From Anaeromyces robustus (Eukaryota > Neocallimastigomycota > Neocallimastigomycetes > Neocallimastigales > Neocallimastigaceae): a stretch of 64,000 bases of DNA. Made by a program: the position numbers and the translations under genes. Of this stretch, positions 1 through 10,870 are shown piece after piece. Numbering within the stretch: position 1 is the stretch's first letter; each line of letters begins with the position of its first letter. The notes beneath the pieces were generated by a model. The model saw only the letters and a program-made list of their open reading frames with translations, had not been told where the DNA came from and searched no databases. The DNA is taken from assembly GCA_002104895.1 (NCBI GenBank), contig MCFG01000339.1, positions 1 to 64,000 of the forward strand, in the 5' to 3' direction.

Positions 1-62
1 TTCCGTTACAACTAATATAGGAATGGTCAGGATCATTAACTATAAGAGATGTAACGGAACGG
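1..62. repeat. LTR-like terminal sequences (inverted 10-mers)
   Basis: The first ten bases, TTCCGTTACA, are the exact reverse complement of TGTAACGGAA at 50-59. LTR retrotransposons typically start TG and end CA with short inverted termini, so this looks like the end of one LTR followed 39 bp later by the start of another. A related CGTTACA occurs at 3803-3809. The following ~150 bp is less AT-rich than its surroundings. No full LTR pair could be delimited, so the assignment is tentative. Confidence 0.35.
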
Positions 63-654
63 TAGTTCCAATATTACAATTGACACCGATATTGAAAACG
101 TACACGAAAAGAAAATAAAATAAAAGAAAGTTAATTATACTTTGTAATATCGGAACACCTTTCCTTTGTTAACCCGGAAGGTCGGCGTCGATATATATTA
201 GTATAATTTTAATTTATTTTTTATTTAAAATTTGTTTTATTAGAATATAGTTTTATTAATTATTAAAAATTAATAATAACTAATCTTTGTAGTATTTCGA
301 ACTACTTATGAATTAATTATTACTAATATATATAAAAGTTATTAAAAGAACAAAAGCACAAAGAAAAATATTTTAACTAAAAGTTTTACACCTATTTATA
401 CTTTTTGCGGAAAAATAGTTTTAAAAATAAAAGTTCATAAAAAATAATAAAAATTGCTAGAAACTAAGATATTTTGTTATAAAATGAATCTCATAGAAAA
501 ATAAAGAAATATTATATAATTTTTTCTTAAAGTTTCTAATTTCATTCCATGTAATTCTATAAAGAAATACAGAAATAAAATACAGAAACAAATACAGAAT
601 AAAATACAGAAATTTATAATAAATAAATTTAAAATAAAATTTTTATAAAATTTG

Positions 655-730
655 GAACAAGGTGTGAGTCGAACCCAGAGTGTTCGCTCAGATGGTCATA
701 GTTACTAACCACTAGACCATGGTTACTGTT
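655..730 (-). repeat. Degenerate tRNA-like sequence (pseudo-tRNA or SINE head)
   Basis: On the minus strand there is an A-box-like TGGTCTAGTGGTTAG followed, at tRNA-like spacing, by a B-box-like GGGTTCGACTC. This is the internal Pol III promoter layout of a tRNA. The T-stem and acceptor stem do not pair properly, so it does not look like a functional tRNA. It resembles the tRNA-like heads near 2.6 and 3.25 kb in layout, but its flanks are not obviously homologous to theirs. It could be a lone tRNA pseudogene. Confidence 0.45.
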
Positions 731-1251
731 TTACTAATTGAGAGATTCGTTACAAGAGAGTTAATTTCTAATTCTCTTATGGCTCCTATAATGTTGTAAA
801 GTTTTGATTTGGTTTAAAGTTTAACTTGGTCGAAATGCTCAATAATCTAATACGTAGGGTGTTCACTAATATAAATTTTATTATAAATATAGTTTCTTTA
901 TTTAAATTTGTTTAATTATTTTATTATTATATTTTATTAGATTATTATTAGGTTAATAATCTTACAAAGAATGTAAGAATACATATTTCATCAATCTTTT
1001 ATACATTTCATTGAACAATACAATAATATAAGTAAATTAATATTTATATTAATTATAATAATATATATTAAAAATAATATAAGATAAGAATATAATTTGT
1101 TAATAAAATAAAAGTATAATTTATATTCAACTGTATTATTAATAAAATTAATAATAATTAAATTGTATAAGGATTTGGGGCGCATAAACATGCTGAATAA
1201 TAAATATTTAATAGATATAATGTGGCTTATATCTATAATCCATTCAAATCC
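731..1251. other. AT-rich non-coding stretch
   Basis: No supportable gene. The 66-aa minus-strand frame at 991-1191 is low-complexity Ile/Leu/Tyr from AT-rich sequence. This stretch would correspond to the lost protease/RT part of the retroelement whose gag remnant ends at 1252, but no pol motif is visible. Confidence 0.6.
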
Positions 1252-2127
1252 TTAACAAATGTCTTTCTTATCGGACTTTTCTAATTTTAAATTTTTAATT
1301 AATTCAGCCCTAATCCTTGGACTACAGTCTAATAATTGGGCAAAGGTAATATTACTAGGAGTGTTTAAAAGATCCTTAGTAATATTATAATCTTCTTTGT
1401 CCTTAATCAATTTAATATGTCTAGGAGGTTTAATTTTTAATTTATCCTCCTTCTTATTGTTAATGTTTTTATTTAGTTCATTACTACTATTGTTCTTACT
1501 ATCAATAATATTACTACTAAAGCTATTATTATTTAAATTTTTATTATCATCTTTATTAATGTCGGTAGTCATATGACCAGAATTTTTATTATCAAGAATT
1601 TCTTGATTGGTCATGTGATCTTCCTTAAATTCTTCGTCCGAATTTATTTTTTTATTGTTATCTAATTGATTATTTTCTTTACTATCAATTGGATTAGTTT
1701 CATTTTCGTTTGTTTCATGATTACTAGGATTATTGTCATTAAGTTTTGTATTATTATTATTCTTTGTTAATCTACGCTTTGGTATCAAAATTTTCCTCCT
1801 TGTCTCCAAATCCATGGTATCTGATTCATCATCAGAATCTGGGATAGTAATGGGTTGTTTTGTCTTCTCATTGTTTTTATATTTGTTTGGTCGGTTGTTT
1901 CTAAAATTATTATTCTTCCTTTTCAAAGCGTAGACAAGGGCATTTTTATTAACACTTTGATTTACGGGAGAGTGTTTACTCCCTATTCTGAGTTTAAAGG
2001 AGTTTCTTCTTCTTCTAATTCGTTCCTTTTAAACTCATTATACTTCATTTTATTATAGGCAGGACATGCATACTTAACATGTCCTTCTTCATTGCAGAAG
2101 TGTAACGAATATGAGTTATTCTCACTA
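1252..2127 (-). pseudogene. Retrotransposon gag C-terminal/protease-linker fragment (Ty3/gypsy-like), frameshifted
   Basis: At 2127-1983 the minus strand encodes a degenerate zinc knuckle: Cys, four residues, His, four residues, Cys (CNEEGHVKYAC), with the expected first Cys replaced by Leu. That frame stops with TAG at 1983-1985. A neighbouring frame, offset by one base, continues as an Asn/Lys-rich hydrophilic linker and ends with FAQLLDCSPRIRAELIKNLK. A segment of this kind precedes the aspartic protease in fungal Ty3/gypsy polyproteins. No methionine start exists, and the frame stops at 1252-1254 before any protease motif. It is a gag/pro remnant broken by at least one frameshift and truncated at both ends. 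The upstream break at about 2127 coincides with the edge of a SINE-like repeat. The N-terminal gag piece at 4.5-5.4 kb may come from the same element. Confidence 0.6.
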
Positions 2128-2744
2128 GGTTGTTGTAGTAATTAATAATAAATAAAACAACAACATGAATAGCTCGAATAAAATATATTGAAATATTTAT
2201 TAAACTGAACGATTTAATTATTTATGGTTTTATATTATTATTTTATTTATTACTAATTGAAATGTTAATGTTGACTCAAAGAGTCAAAATAAAATAATAC
2301 ATGAAGTTTTTATATTCAAAATCTATTCTAAGTTATTACATGATTGGTTATATAATTTAAAATAAAATATATTTAATTATTATTAAAATACAATTTATCT
2401 AATTATTAATTAATCTATCCATTTGCTAATTATTAATAATTTATTTAGTTAATTAATGTGTATTCACTTAATTAAGATTTATTTAACTTATTATTTATCA
2501 TTCATTTAATTAAATTATAAGTTTATCTAAAAATCAATGATTCATTCATTTAATTAATTTATTATTATAAATATTATTTCGAAAAGGTAAAAAGTAAGAT
2601 TTGAACCAGTGACAACCAGTATGATATTACAAGCAGGTACCAATGAACCACTTTAGTAACCATAACGATTCTTTGATACAGACTTAATATAAATAGAGAT
2701 TTATATTATTACTACCAGGTGATTGTAAAGATTTGGAGTGACCA
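2127..2744 (-). repeat. SINE-like repeat copy A with tRNA-like head
   Basis: The minus-strand head at about 2590-2665 reads like a decayed tRNA, with an A-box-like region and the B-box GGTTCAAATCTTAC. The anticodon loop CTTGTAA and the T-arm spacing resemble tRNA-Thr(UGU). The body runs down to about 2127 and contains the 13-bp near-palindrome GACTCAAAGAGTC (2273-2285). The whole unit aligns by eye with copy B immediately to the right, with an offset of roughly 620-645 bp. It is absent elsewhere in the window. Confidence 0.5.
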
Positions 2745-3330
2745 CTAGGTTATTGTAGGAAATTAATAATAAATAATAATATAATATATTAAATTATTTA
2801 TAACACTATTGATTATTCACTTAATTAATTAGTAGATTCATTTATATAATATATATTTGTTCATTTATTTATGGTTGATATTTATATTTTATTTATTATT
2901 AATTGATTGTTAATATCGACTCAAAGAGTCAAATAAAATAAAATACATGAATTTATATATTCAAAAATCTATTCTAAATTATTACATGATTGGGCAAATT
3001 ATTTAAAATAAGAATTATATAATTATTTAATTATTATTTTAATTAAATAAATATAATATTAAGAACTAGATAAATTATTATATTAATTAAGTGAATAATA
3101 AATTAATATTTAAATAAATTTATTTCAATGAATACATATTATTAATTTAAGTAAATTATTATCTAATAATTGAGTGAATATATTTATTATTAATTAAATA
3201 AATAATATTATTCCGAAAGGTAAAGAGTAAGGTTCGAACCAGAGACAACCAACATAATAATAGAAGCAGGTAGAACTGAGCCTAATTAGTAGCCATAATG
3301 GATCCATATCATTACAGTGATTGAACATGT
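2745..3330 (-). repeat. SINE-like repeat copy B with tRNA-like head
   Basis: Second member of the direct pair. The tRNA-like head lies at about 3215-3300 on the minus strand, with B-box GGTTCGAACCTTACTC. The same GACTCAAAGAGTC motif is at 2918-2930, and the lower end, CTAGGTTATTGTAG, matches the lower end of copy A (CTAGGTTGTTGTAG). The copies differ by many substitutions, so the duplication is not recent. They could be two insertions or one tandemly duplicated element. Confidence 0.5.
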
Positions 3331-4536
3331 ATTAAGAAGAAAAAATAAATAATTCTGATTGGCTAAATAACTAAATAATACATATAAAAGAAATTATTAT
3401 TATTATATTTTTAATATTTGATCTTTCTATGGAGAGAAAGTTAATCCCAAGTGAGTTTTTTATAATATAGTTTAGAGATTTTTATAATGGTTTAATTAAT
3501 ATTTAGTTTAATAATTTAATATTTTATTTGAGAATTTCCTAGGTTAATATATAGATTAATAAGGAATAGTGTTTATATAATAAAGTTTAGTTTAGATATT
3601 AATATTAGTTAGATAAATTCAATTATAATTATAATAAAATGTAATAATAAATAATAATAAATAAATAAACTATTATATTAAACATGAAATAATTATTATA
3701 AATTGTGTTATATTAGAATATATTGTTTTGTTAATATTTCCCTGCTGTCTTGTCTTTAAATAAAATAATTAGATATAAGTTTATCTTGTATCATCTTGAT
3801 ATCGTTACAAGAAGTAGCAAGTTTTAATCCTCATTTCTTTTACGCCCTTGTCAAGACATCAAGTGCAATTGAAATTAGAATTTATAATTTCAATTATTTT
3901 GATATATAATATTATTATTTATTATAATAATTATTAATAATTTTTTATAATAATTATATATAATAATTATTATTATAATATTTTATTTTAAATATTATAA
4001 TTTAAGATTATTTAAATAATCTAATAATATATTTTAATATATATATTATTTATATATATTCAATTATATTGAATAATATATTAATTTTATTACTATTTAA
4101 TATCGATATTAATAACTTATTATATTACAAATTATTAATTATATTATACGTTAACGTATCACTTTAAATTAATGTATTAAATTAATGTATTAATATTTTA
4201 TATTATATTTTATATTATTATTATCAAACTTACAAAGTATAAAAGAACATAACATAAAGTTATATTTAATGTTCTTAGTAAGGTTATTAACACCTGAATT
4301 ATATAGTTATATTAATATTATCAATATCTTATTTTTAAATAAAATTTACTATTAAAAAGTTAATCTTAAAGTGTTATTATTATTATTAAATAAATATTGT
4401 GTTATTTGCATTACAATTAATTTAGTTATTATTTAAATATTATTTAATTATAAAAACTATTTAATTATAAAAACTATATAATTAGTCATTCGACCTAGTA
4501 GACTTATTTAAATTAGAAAATAATCCAGTTGGAAAC
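3331..4536. other. AT-rich non-coding stretch with LTR-like terminus
   Basis: No gene is supported. A less AT-rich patch at about 3740-3870 contains GATATCGTTACA ending at 3809, similar to the LTR-like ends at the left edge of the window. It may be LTR debris of the adjacent gag element. The remainder is simple A/T sequence. Confidence 0.4.
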
Positions 4537-5385
4537 TTAACAGCCCTGGGTTAAGTCTTCCATTTCTTTCACGTGACTTTCCTTGGTGACTTTTCTGTTC
4601 ATGTTATCGTTCGGTGTGTTACTTCTATTAAGTTGAATTTTGTTTTGATGGAAGTAGTGGGAAGTGGAGGAGGTTGGTTTGTGGTATGAATACTTAAGAT
4701 GAGCTTCTTCATATCGCTCAGCCAATTCATACGCCTCATTTAAATCTGTACATTTGTTCACGTGAATACCCTTACAAGCCTCAGATCTTGATTTAATAGA
4801 ATTAACGTAATCGAAAACTGTAATAGCTGGCTTGAATTTCTTATCTAACTTTCTGTAAAGTTTCTTATACTCTCTATTAAAATCAACAATACTTTGTTTG
4901 CTACTGATAGAAAGTGTTTTAATTTTCTCCAATATGCGGTATGGGTCCTTTTCACCCTCAACTACACTTAGTAATTTCTTCTTTATAGTAAATAATTGAG
5001 GGTATATGATTCTATTATTATCGTCATATAGTAGTAACACATCTAAATCTTCAGCATGGTCATCAGGAGTGGCCATCTTACATAGCTTAAAAATGAGTTC
5101 CTTATCAGTAATGTTGTGGTACTCTAACCAAGAAACAAATTTTGAGTACCAGCCACATACATTTGGTCTCCTTGGATCAATTTTTGGTAAGGAGTCCAAA
5201 TCAATACTATTATTATTTCTGTTAATAATATTTACCAAAGAGGCAATGGAATGTTCTAAGGACGAGGCAAAAAGAGAGAAAGAATTTTCTAGGCTTGGGG
5301 AAATTGGAGTAAATGGGGTGGATGGAGTTGGGAGAATTCCATCACTGTTAGATGAGTTTTCTGTATTAATGTTTTCAGATTGCAT
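4537..5385 (-). CDS. Retrotransposon Gag N-terminal domain protein (probable element remnant)
   Basis: Codes for 282 residues from ATG to TAA. A Ser/Pro/Thr-rich leader (residues ~1-65) is followed by a helical capsid-like region. Segments such as NVCGWYSKFVSWLEYHNI, SIVDFNREYKKLYRKL and CTDLNEAYELAERYEEA match the general pattern of retrotransposon gag/capsid domains, where the chain packages RNA in virus-like particles. The protein ends at DLTQGC, before any zinc knuckle. A knuckle fragment in the same orientation is found at 2.0-2.1 kb, separated by about 2.4 kb holding the SINE-like repeats. No reverse transcriptase or integrase is present. A 45-base T run (an A run on the coding strand) sits just upstream of the start. 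It is most likely a non-autonomous remnant; domestication cannot be excluded because this frame is intact. Confidence 0.65.
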   Translation of the reverse strand: MQSENINTENSSNSDGILPTPSTPFTPISPSLENSFSLFASSLEHSIASLVNIINRNNNSIDLDSLPKIDPRRPNVCGWYSKFVSWLEYHNITDKELIFKLCKMATPDDHAEDLDVLLLYDDNNRIIYPQLFTIKKKLLSVVEGEKDPYRILEKIKTLSISSKQSIVDFNREYKKLYRKLDKKFKPAITVFDYVNSIKSRSEACKGIHVNKCTDLNEAYELAERYEEAHLKYSYHKPTSSTSHYFHQNKIQLNRSNTPNDNMNRKVTKESHVKEMEDLTQGC

Positions 5386-5391
5386 AATTAT

Positions 5392-5398
<7 letters not shown>

Positions 5399-5443
<45 letters not shown>
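5399..5443. repeat. Homopolymer T run, 45 nt
   Basis: Uninterrupted poly(T) immediately 5' of the gag-like reading frame (poly(A) on the gag strand). It may be a retroposition tail or a nucleosome-depleted promoter tract. The exact length could be affected by sequencing. Confidence 0.8.
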
Positions 5444-5446
<3 letters not shown>

Positions 5447-7760
5447 TTATAAATCGAACTATTTAATTAAAATTAATTAAATTGAAAAATGATATTATTA
5501 AATAACTTATTTTATTATTATATTAATTAAAGGTTAACTTCTTCTTCTACCACACTTCTTCCTTTAATTATTGTTTCAATAAAACAATGATTTAATAATA
5601 ATCAATAATAAAATTTAATTATGTATGAAATATATAAATAACAAAATTATATGCTTTTCCTCCCTAAAAACGATATCTCCACCAAATGAGGTATAACACT
5701 TTTAAGGTTCAGAAAATTTTTAAATAAGGAAAGAATTTTGTTTTAATAAACTTTATTATATTTATTAATTATTTATTATATTTTTGAACTTAATTTTTGT
5801 CTACATTTTTATATTAGATATTTTTAATTCTTTTTATACTTTTAAAATTATAATTATTTAATATTTGTATAATTATTTCTTTACCTTATTTTTAAGGAGA
5901 AAAATAAGGAGTTTATAATTATAACTAATATAAATAATTAATCACTATTTTCTATATTTCACCTAATGTTATAAAACTATAATTAATGTAAATAATACAT
6001 TAATTTATGTATATAATAAAATAATTTTATAGATTTTATGTTCTTATATTATTAATTAATTTCTTAATAAATTTATGTATTGTAATAAAATTTAATACGT
6101 ATTAAATTATTATATAATTTACATTATATAATAATTTATTGTGGCGCATTATTTACTAATAATTTTAAATTTATGTTTATTTTACTTCAAAGAATAATAT
6201 ATATATAAAAATATATATATATATAAATATATATATATTTTTATTTATTTTTAAAATTTAATTCAGTAATAATAATTAGTAATAATATTAAAATATAATG
6301 TGGCTTTTGTATATAATGTAATAATATGTATACATTAATTAATATAATTTTTATTTCTTAATACTCCATATAAATCCCTAATTAGATTGAATAAAGAATA
6401 TAATATAAATATTAAAAATTATTCATTAATAATGAAAATTATATTAAATGTAATGTATATTTTTACTTTATAAAATTATTATTAACATCTTTATACTAAA
6501 AATTATACATTAATAATGAAAACTATATTAAATGTAATATATATATATATATATATTTTTTTTATAAAATTATTATAATATCTTAATACTAAAAAGTAAA
6601 GAATTTATATATATTATTCCGTTTATGATTATTATAAACTACATGTATTATTAATATCAAATACATAGATAACTAGAAAAAGATTAATATATTTAAGTAT
6701 TTTTTTTTTTAATTATTTTCTAAATAGTAATTATAAATGAAATGTATTTAAGATTTTTTTTAACAATTTTAATTATTTGAAACTATTTAATATTGTCTGT
6801 TTGTTACTATTATCAATATATTAAATGCATAATTTTTAATATGAATAAATAGAATACGTAATAATTTTGTATATATATATTTTTTTTAATACAATTACCT
6901 TAAAATTATTATTTTCTTAATATAATTTATAATAAAATTTAATAATTAAAAAAAAAAAAAAATTCATTAATTAATTACTTGTATTTTTTACAATTAATTT
7001 ATTATTTCATTTTTACATAAATCTCTATTATTTCTATATAAATTATAAGAATAGTCACAGTCACAATGTGACGGTAACAATGTGACGGTAACAATGTAAC
7101 ATTGACAGAAGATAAAAAAAAAAAAAAAAATGAATTGTAACTTTTTTTATCCAAAAAATAAAAAAAAATATTAATTAATATAAATAAATAATACAAATAA
7201 TAATAAATTAAAAATTAATTAATTGGATTTTTAAATTTGGAATTTTTTGTCATACGTCATACATAAATTGACAAAAAAAGTCTCCCATTTTTTGAGTAAT
7301 TATATTAAGAATGATAATTAATTTCTAAGATGTCAAAGATTTAAAGTAATGGAAAATAAAAAATAAACAAAAAAAAAAAAAAAAAAAAAAATAAAAATAA
7401 AAATAAAAAAATAAAAAATTGATATATATTAATAAATTATTATTATAAAAATATTAAAATATAGCCTACTAGATATTAGAAGTGTTATATATTAAATATA
7501 TTAATAGAAATTTATAATAATTAGATATTAATTATTATTTTATTATAGAAAGGTAAATCAAATAATCAATATTTATTCTAATTATCATTAATAATGATAT
7601 TATTAAAAATTAATAAATAAATATTCATTTATTTAGATTTATATAAATATATATATATAATTATTAATATAATATTCATACTTTATATTAATATTTATTT
7701 TCCTCCATTTTTTTTTTAGGTTTTATTTTTAACAATAAATAATATATATAGATATCAACA
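5444..7760. other. Long AT-rich intergenic region
   Basis: No coding sequence is supported. It contains AT dinucleotide tracts (about 6200-6240 and 6540-6560), an A run at about 7370-7391, and a small minisatellite at 7050-7100 built on AATGTGACGGTAAC. The right end is the 5' flank of the chitin-binding gene. It includes a pyrimidine tract followed by AG at about 7709-7720, which could be the acceptor of a 5'-UTR intron. Confidence 0.6.
7050..7100. repeat. Short tandem repeat, unit AATGTGACGGTAAC
   Basis: Two and a half adjacent copies of a 14-bp unit, more GC-rich than the surrounding DNA. No function is apparent. Confidence 0.7.
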
Positions 7761-9608
7761 ATGAAATTTTCTAAATTAGCTATTCTCTCTTTATCGTTAT
7801 TTAGTTTTGATTCCGTATTCGCTGCTAGATGTGGTAAAGAATTTGGTCTTTCCTGTAAATCTGGTTTATGCTGCTCTAAGTATGGATATTGTGGTAAAAC
7901 AGAAGATTATTGTGGTGCTGGTTGTCAAAAGGGATATGGTAAATGTGATTCTTCTAAATCTTCCAAAACTAAAACTACAAAAACTTCCAAAACAAAAACT
8001 ACTAAAACTTCCAAAACTAAAACAACTACTACTAAACCAACAACAGTAATTAGTAAGGATGGTAAATGTGGTCCAAAATATGGTAATAAGGTATGTCCAG
8101 GAACTGAATGTTGTAGTAAAGATGGTAAATGTGGATTTAGTGAAAAGTACTGTGGATCTGGATGTCAATCCAAATTCAGTGGTTACTGTTTACCATCAAA
8201 TTACAAAAGTATCGCTTGTAAAGCCTGTGTCAACTGTTTTAATTGCACTAAAAATCCATTCTATGCTCTTAGATGTCCAAGTGCTTGTGAAAAAGGAACT
8301 AATCCAACTTCCAAAACTAAAACAACTACTAAAACTTCCAAAACAAAAACTACTAAAACTTCCAAAACTAAAACAACTACTAAACCAACAACAGTAATTA
8401 GTAAGGATGGTAAATGTGGTCCAAAATATGGTAATAAGGTATGTCCAGGAACTGAATGTTGTAGTAAAGATGGTAAATGTGGATTTAGTGAAAAGTACTG
8501 TGGATCTGGATGTCAATCCAAATTCAGTGGTTATTGTTTACCATCAAATTATGAAGAAATGTTTTGTGACGACTGTGAAGATTGTGTTAATTGTACTGAA
8601 CATCCATACTATGCTCTTATATGTCCAGTTGCTTGTGAAAAAGGAACTAATCCAAAAGATAAAACTAAAACTACTAAAACTTCCAAAACTAAAACTACTA
8701 AAACTTCCAAAACTAAAACTACTACCACTAAACCAATTACTCCAACATCAATAATTAGTAAGGATGGTAAATGTGGTCCAAAATATGGTAATAAGGTATG
8801 TCCAGGAACTGAATGTTGTAGTAAAGATGGTAAATGTGGATTTAGTGAAAAGTATTGTGGTTCTGGATGTCAATCCAAATTCGGTGGTTACTGTTTACCA
8901 TCCAATTATAAAGAAATGGAATGTGAAGCCTGTGCAGATTGTTTTAACTGTACTGAACATCCATTCTATGCTCTTATATGTCCAGTTGCTTGTGAAAAAG
9001 GAACTAATCCAAAAGATAAAATTAAAACTTCTACTATTGCACGTAGATCAATAATTAGTGAAGATGGTAAATGTGGTCCAAAATATGGTAATAAGGTTTG
9101 TCCAGGAACTGAATGTTGTAGTATAGATGGTATATGTGGATTTAGTACAGAGCACTGTGGTTTCGGATGTCAATCTGAATTCAGTGGTTATTGTTTACCA
9201 TTAGATTATGATGATTCATTTTGTAAAGAATGTGAAGAATGTTTTGATTGTAGTAGTAGTTCAGATCCATACTATTCTATTGTATGTCCAGAAACTTGTA
9301 AAAAAGGAACTAATTTAGAGGGTAAACCAATTAAAGAAGAAGATAGATGTGGTCCAAAATATGGTAATAAGGTTTGTCCAGGAACTAAATGTTGTAGTAA
9401 AGATGGTATATGTGGATTTAGTGTAAATCACTGTGGTTTAGGATGTCAATCTGAATTCGGTGGCTACTGTTTACCATCAAATTATGATAGAATAGAATGT
9501 GAAGCCTGTGATGAATGTTTTGATTGTACTTTAGATCCATTCTATGCTATTAAATGTCCAAGTACTTGTATAAATGGAACTAATCCAAAAGATGAATTTA
9601 CAAACTAA
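7761..9608 (+). CDS. Secreted protein with six chitin-binding type-1 (CBM18) domains
   Basis: Single-exon gene, 615 residues. Residues 1-21 form a signal peptide (Lys start, Leu/Ser-rich core, VFA cleavage). Six CBM18 (hevein-like) domains follow, beginning near residues 23, 100, 216, 335, 435 and 529, each with the eight-Cys pattern and the CCSKxGxCG core. Domains 2-6 are each followed by a second Cys module of about 35 residues (C-x2-C-x2-C-x2-C, then a CPxxC end) that I do not recognise as a named family. Lys/Thr/Ser linkers (KTKTTKTS repeats), probably O-glycosylated, separate the first four domains. No catalytic domain is present, so the likely role is binding chitin in the fungus's own wall, or masking or cross-linking it. 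Domains 2-4 are nearly identical in DNA, showing recent internal duplication; 5 and 6 are more diverged. The start is the first ATG and gives a clean signal peptide. Confidence 0.9.
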   Translation: MKFSKLAILSLSLFSFDSVFAARCGKEFGLSCKSGLCCSKYGYCGKTEDYCGAGCQKGYGKCDSSKSSKTKTTKTSKTKTTKTSKTKTTTTKPTTVISKDGKCGPKYGNKVCPGTECCSKDGKCGFSEKYCGSGCQSKFSGYCLPSNYKSIACKACVNCFNCTKNPFYALRCPSACEKGTNPTSKTKTTTKTSKTKTTKTSKTKTTTKPTTVISKDGKCGPKYGNKVCPGTECCSKDGKCGFSEKYCGSGCQSKFSGYCLPSNYEEMFCDDCEDCVNCTEHPYYALICPVACEKGTNPKDKTKTTKTSKTKTTKTSKTKTTTTKPITPTSIISKDGKCGPKYGNKVCPGTECCSKDGKCGFSEKYCGSGCQSKFGGYCLPSNYKEMECEACADCFNCTEHPFYALICPVACEKGTNPKDKIKTSTIARRSIISEDGKCGPKYGNKVCPGTECCSIDGICGFSTEHCGFGCQSEFSGYCLPLDYDDSFCKECEECFDCSSSSDPYYSIVCPETCKKGTNLEGKPIKEEDRCGPKYGNKVCPGTKCCSKDGICGFSVNHCGLGCQSEFGGYCLPSNYDRIECEACDECFDCTLDPFYAIKCPSTCINGTNPKDEFTN

Positions 9609-10018
9609 ACAAAAAAAAAAAAAAAAAACTTCAAAAAACTAAAACTCTAAAATAAATTGATTATATGAATATATTTTATTATTCATATTTATTATAAATA
9701 TTTTTATATATTCAAAAAAAAAAATAAAATAAAAATAAATAAGTAAACAAATCAATAAAATAAATAAAATAAAATAAAATAATATATAAAAAATAAAATA
9801 ATATATAAAAAATAAAATAATATATAAAAAATAAAATATATAAAATAAAATAAATATATAATAATAAATATAATATAATATAATATAATATATAATAACA
9901 ATAACAATATCAAAATATTAAAAAAATATAATATATATATATATATATAATAAATCTAATTATTGAATAACAATAGAGAAAACTTTTTAATTATTGTAGA
10001 TTAATAAAAATATACAAT

Positions 10019-10056
<38 letters not shown>

Positions 10057-10202
10057 AAAAAATAGTTTATAACTAAATATTACATTTAATTTCATATTTT
10101 AACAAACATTATATTATAAAATATAAAAATATAAAAAAGTGTAATATATATTTTTTATATTTAAATATGTATATATTACTAATAAATATAAAATATTAAA
10201 TA

Positions 10203-10234
<32 letters not shown>

Positions 10235-10514
10235 AAATTAAATAAATATATATATAAATATATAAATAAATATATTTATATATATATAAAATAATAAAAA
10301 ATAATCAAGTATTAAAAAAGAAAAGAAAAGAAAAAAAAACAAGGTTTATAATGATATAATGATTTATAATAGTTTTGTATTTTAAAAAAAAAAAAAAAAA
10401 TTTTTTTTTATATATCAATGAAATTGAATTTATTACAATATTTATAATAATAAAAATGTTTATCTATCTATGATTTATTATTATATGTATAAATATATAA
10501 TAGATTGTGAAAAA
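9609..10514. other. AT-rich spacer
   Basis: No gene. It contains repeated AATAATATATAAAAAATAAA units at about 9775-9840, A homopolymers (about 10022-10052) and AT tracts. It separates the chitin-binding gene from the Gly/Met-rich array. Confidence 0.6.
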
Positions 10515-10870
10515 ATATTTAATAATTTTAATTATTTTTATATTTATTAAAATTAAAAATAATAATTAAAATAGATAAATAAATTAAATTAAAAATTAGA
10601 AATTACGGAAAAGAAAAAATATTAATATTCATAATTATTAAATACATCATATTTAGTACATATAATAAAATAAATTAAAAGAAAATTCTCTCTAAAAAAA
10701 TTTATAGAATAGTATTTAATTTTAATTATAAATATATTATATATATATAAAATAAAATTTCTAAAATTATAATAATTAAAAAAGTAAATTTTTTTTATAC
10801 TTATTATGATATAAATATTGACATAATAATAATTAAAAAAGGAAATGTTTTATATTTATTATTTATTAAC

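Noticed and set aside
2590-2665. Functional tRNA-Thr gene
   Set aside because: The anticodon-like loop and B-box are suggestive, but acceptor and T stems do not pair and the sequence is embedded in a longer duplicated repeat, so a SINE-like head is more likely.
7002-7196. 64-residue minus-strand frame
   Set aside because: AT-rich low-complexity frame over a short tandem repeat; no start context or domain.
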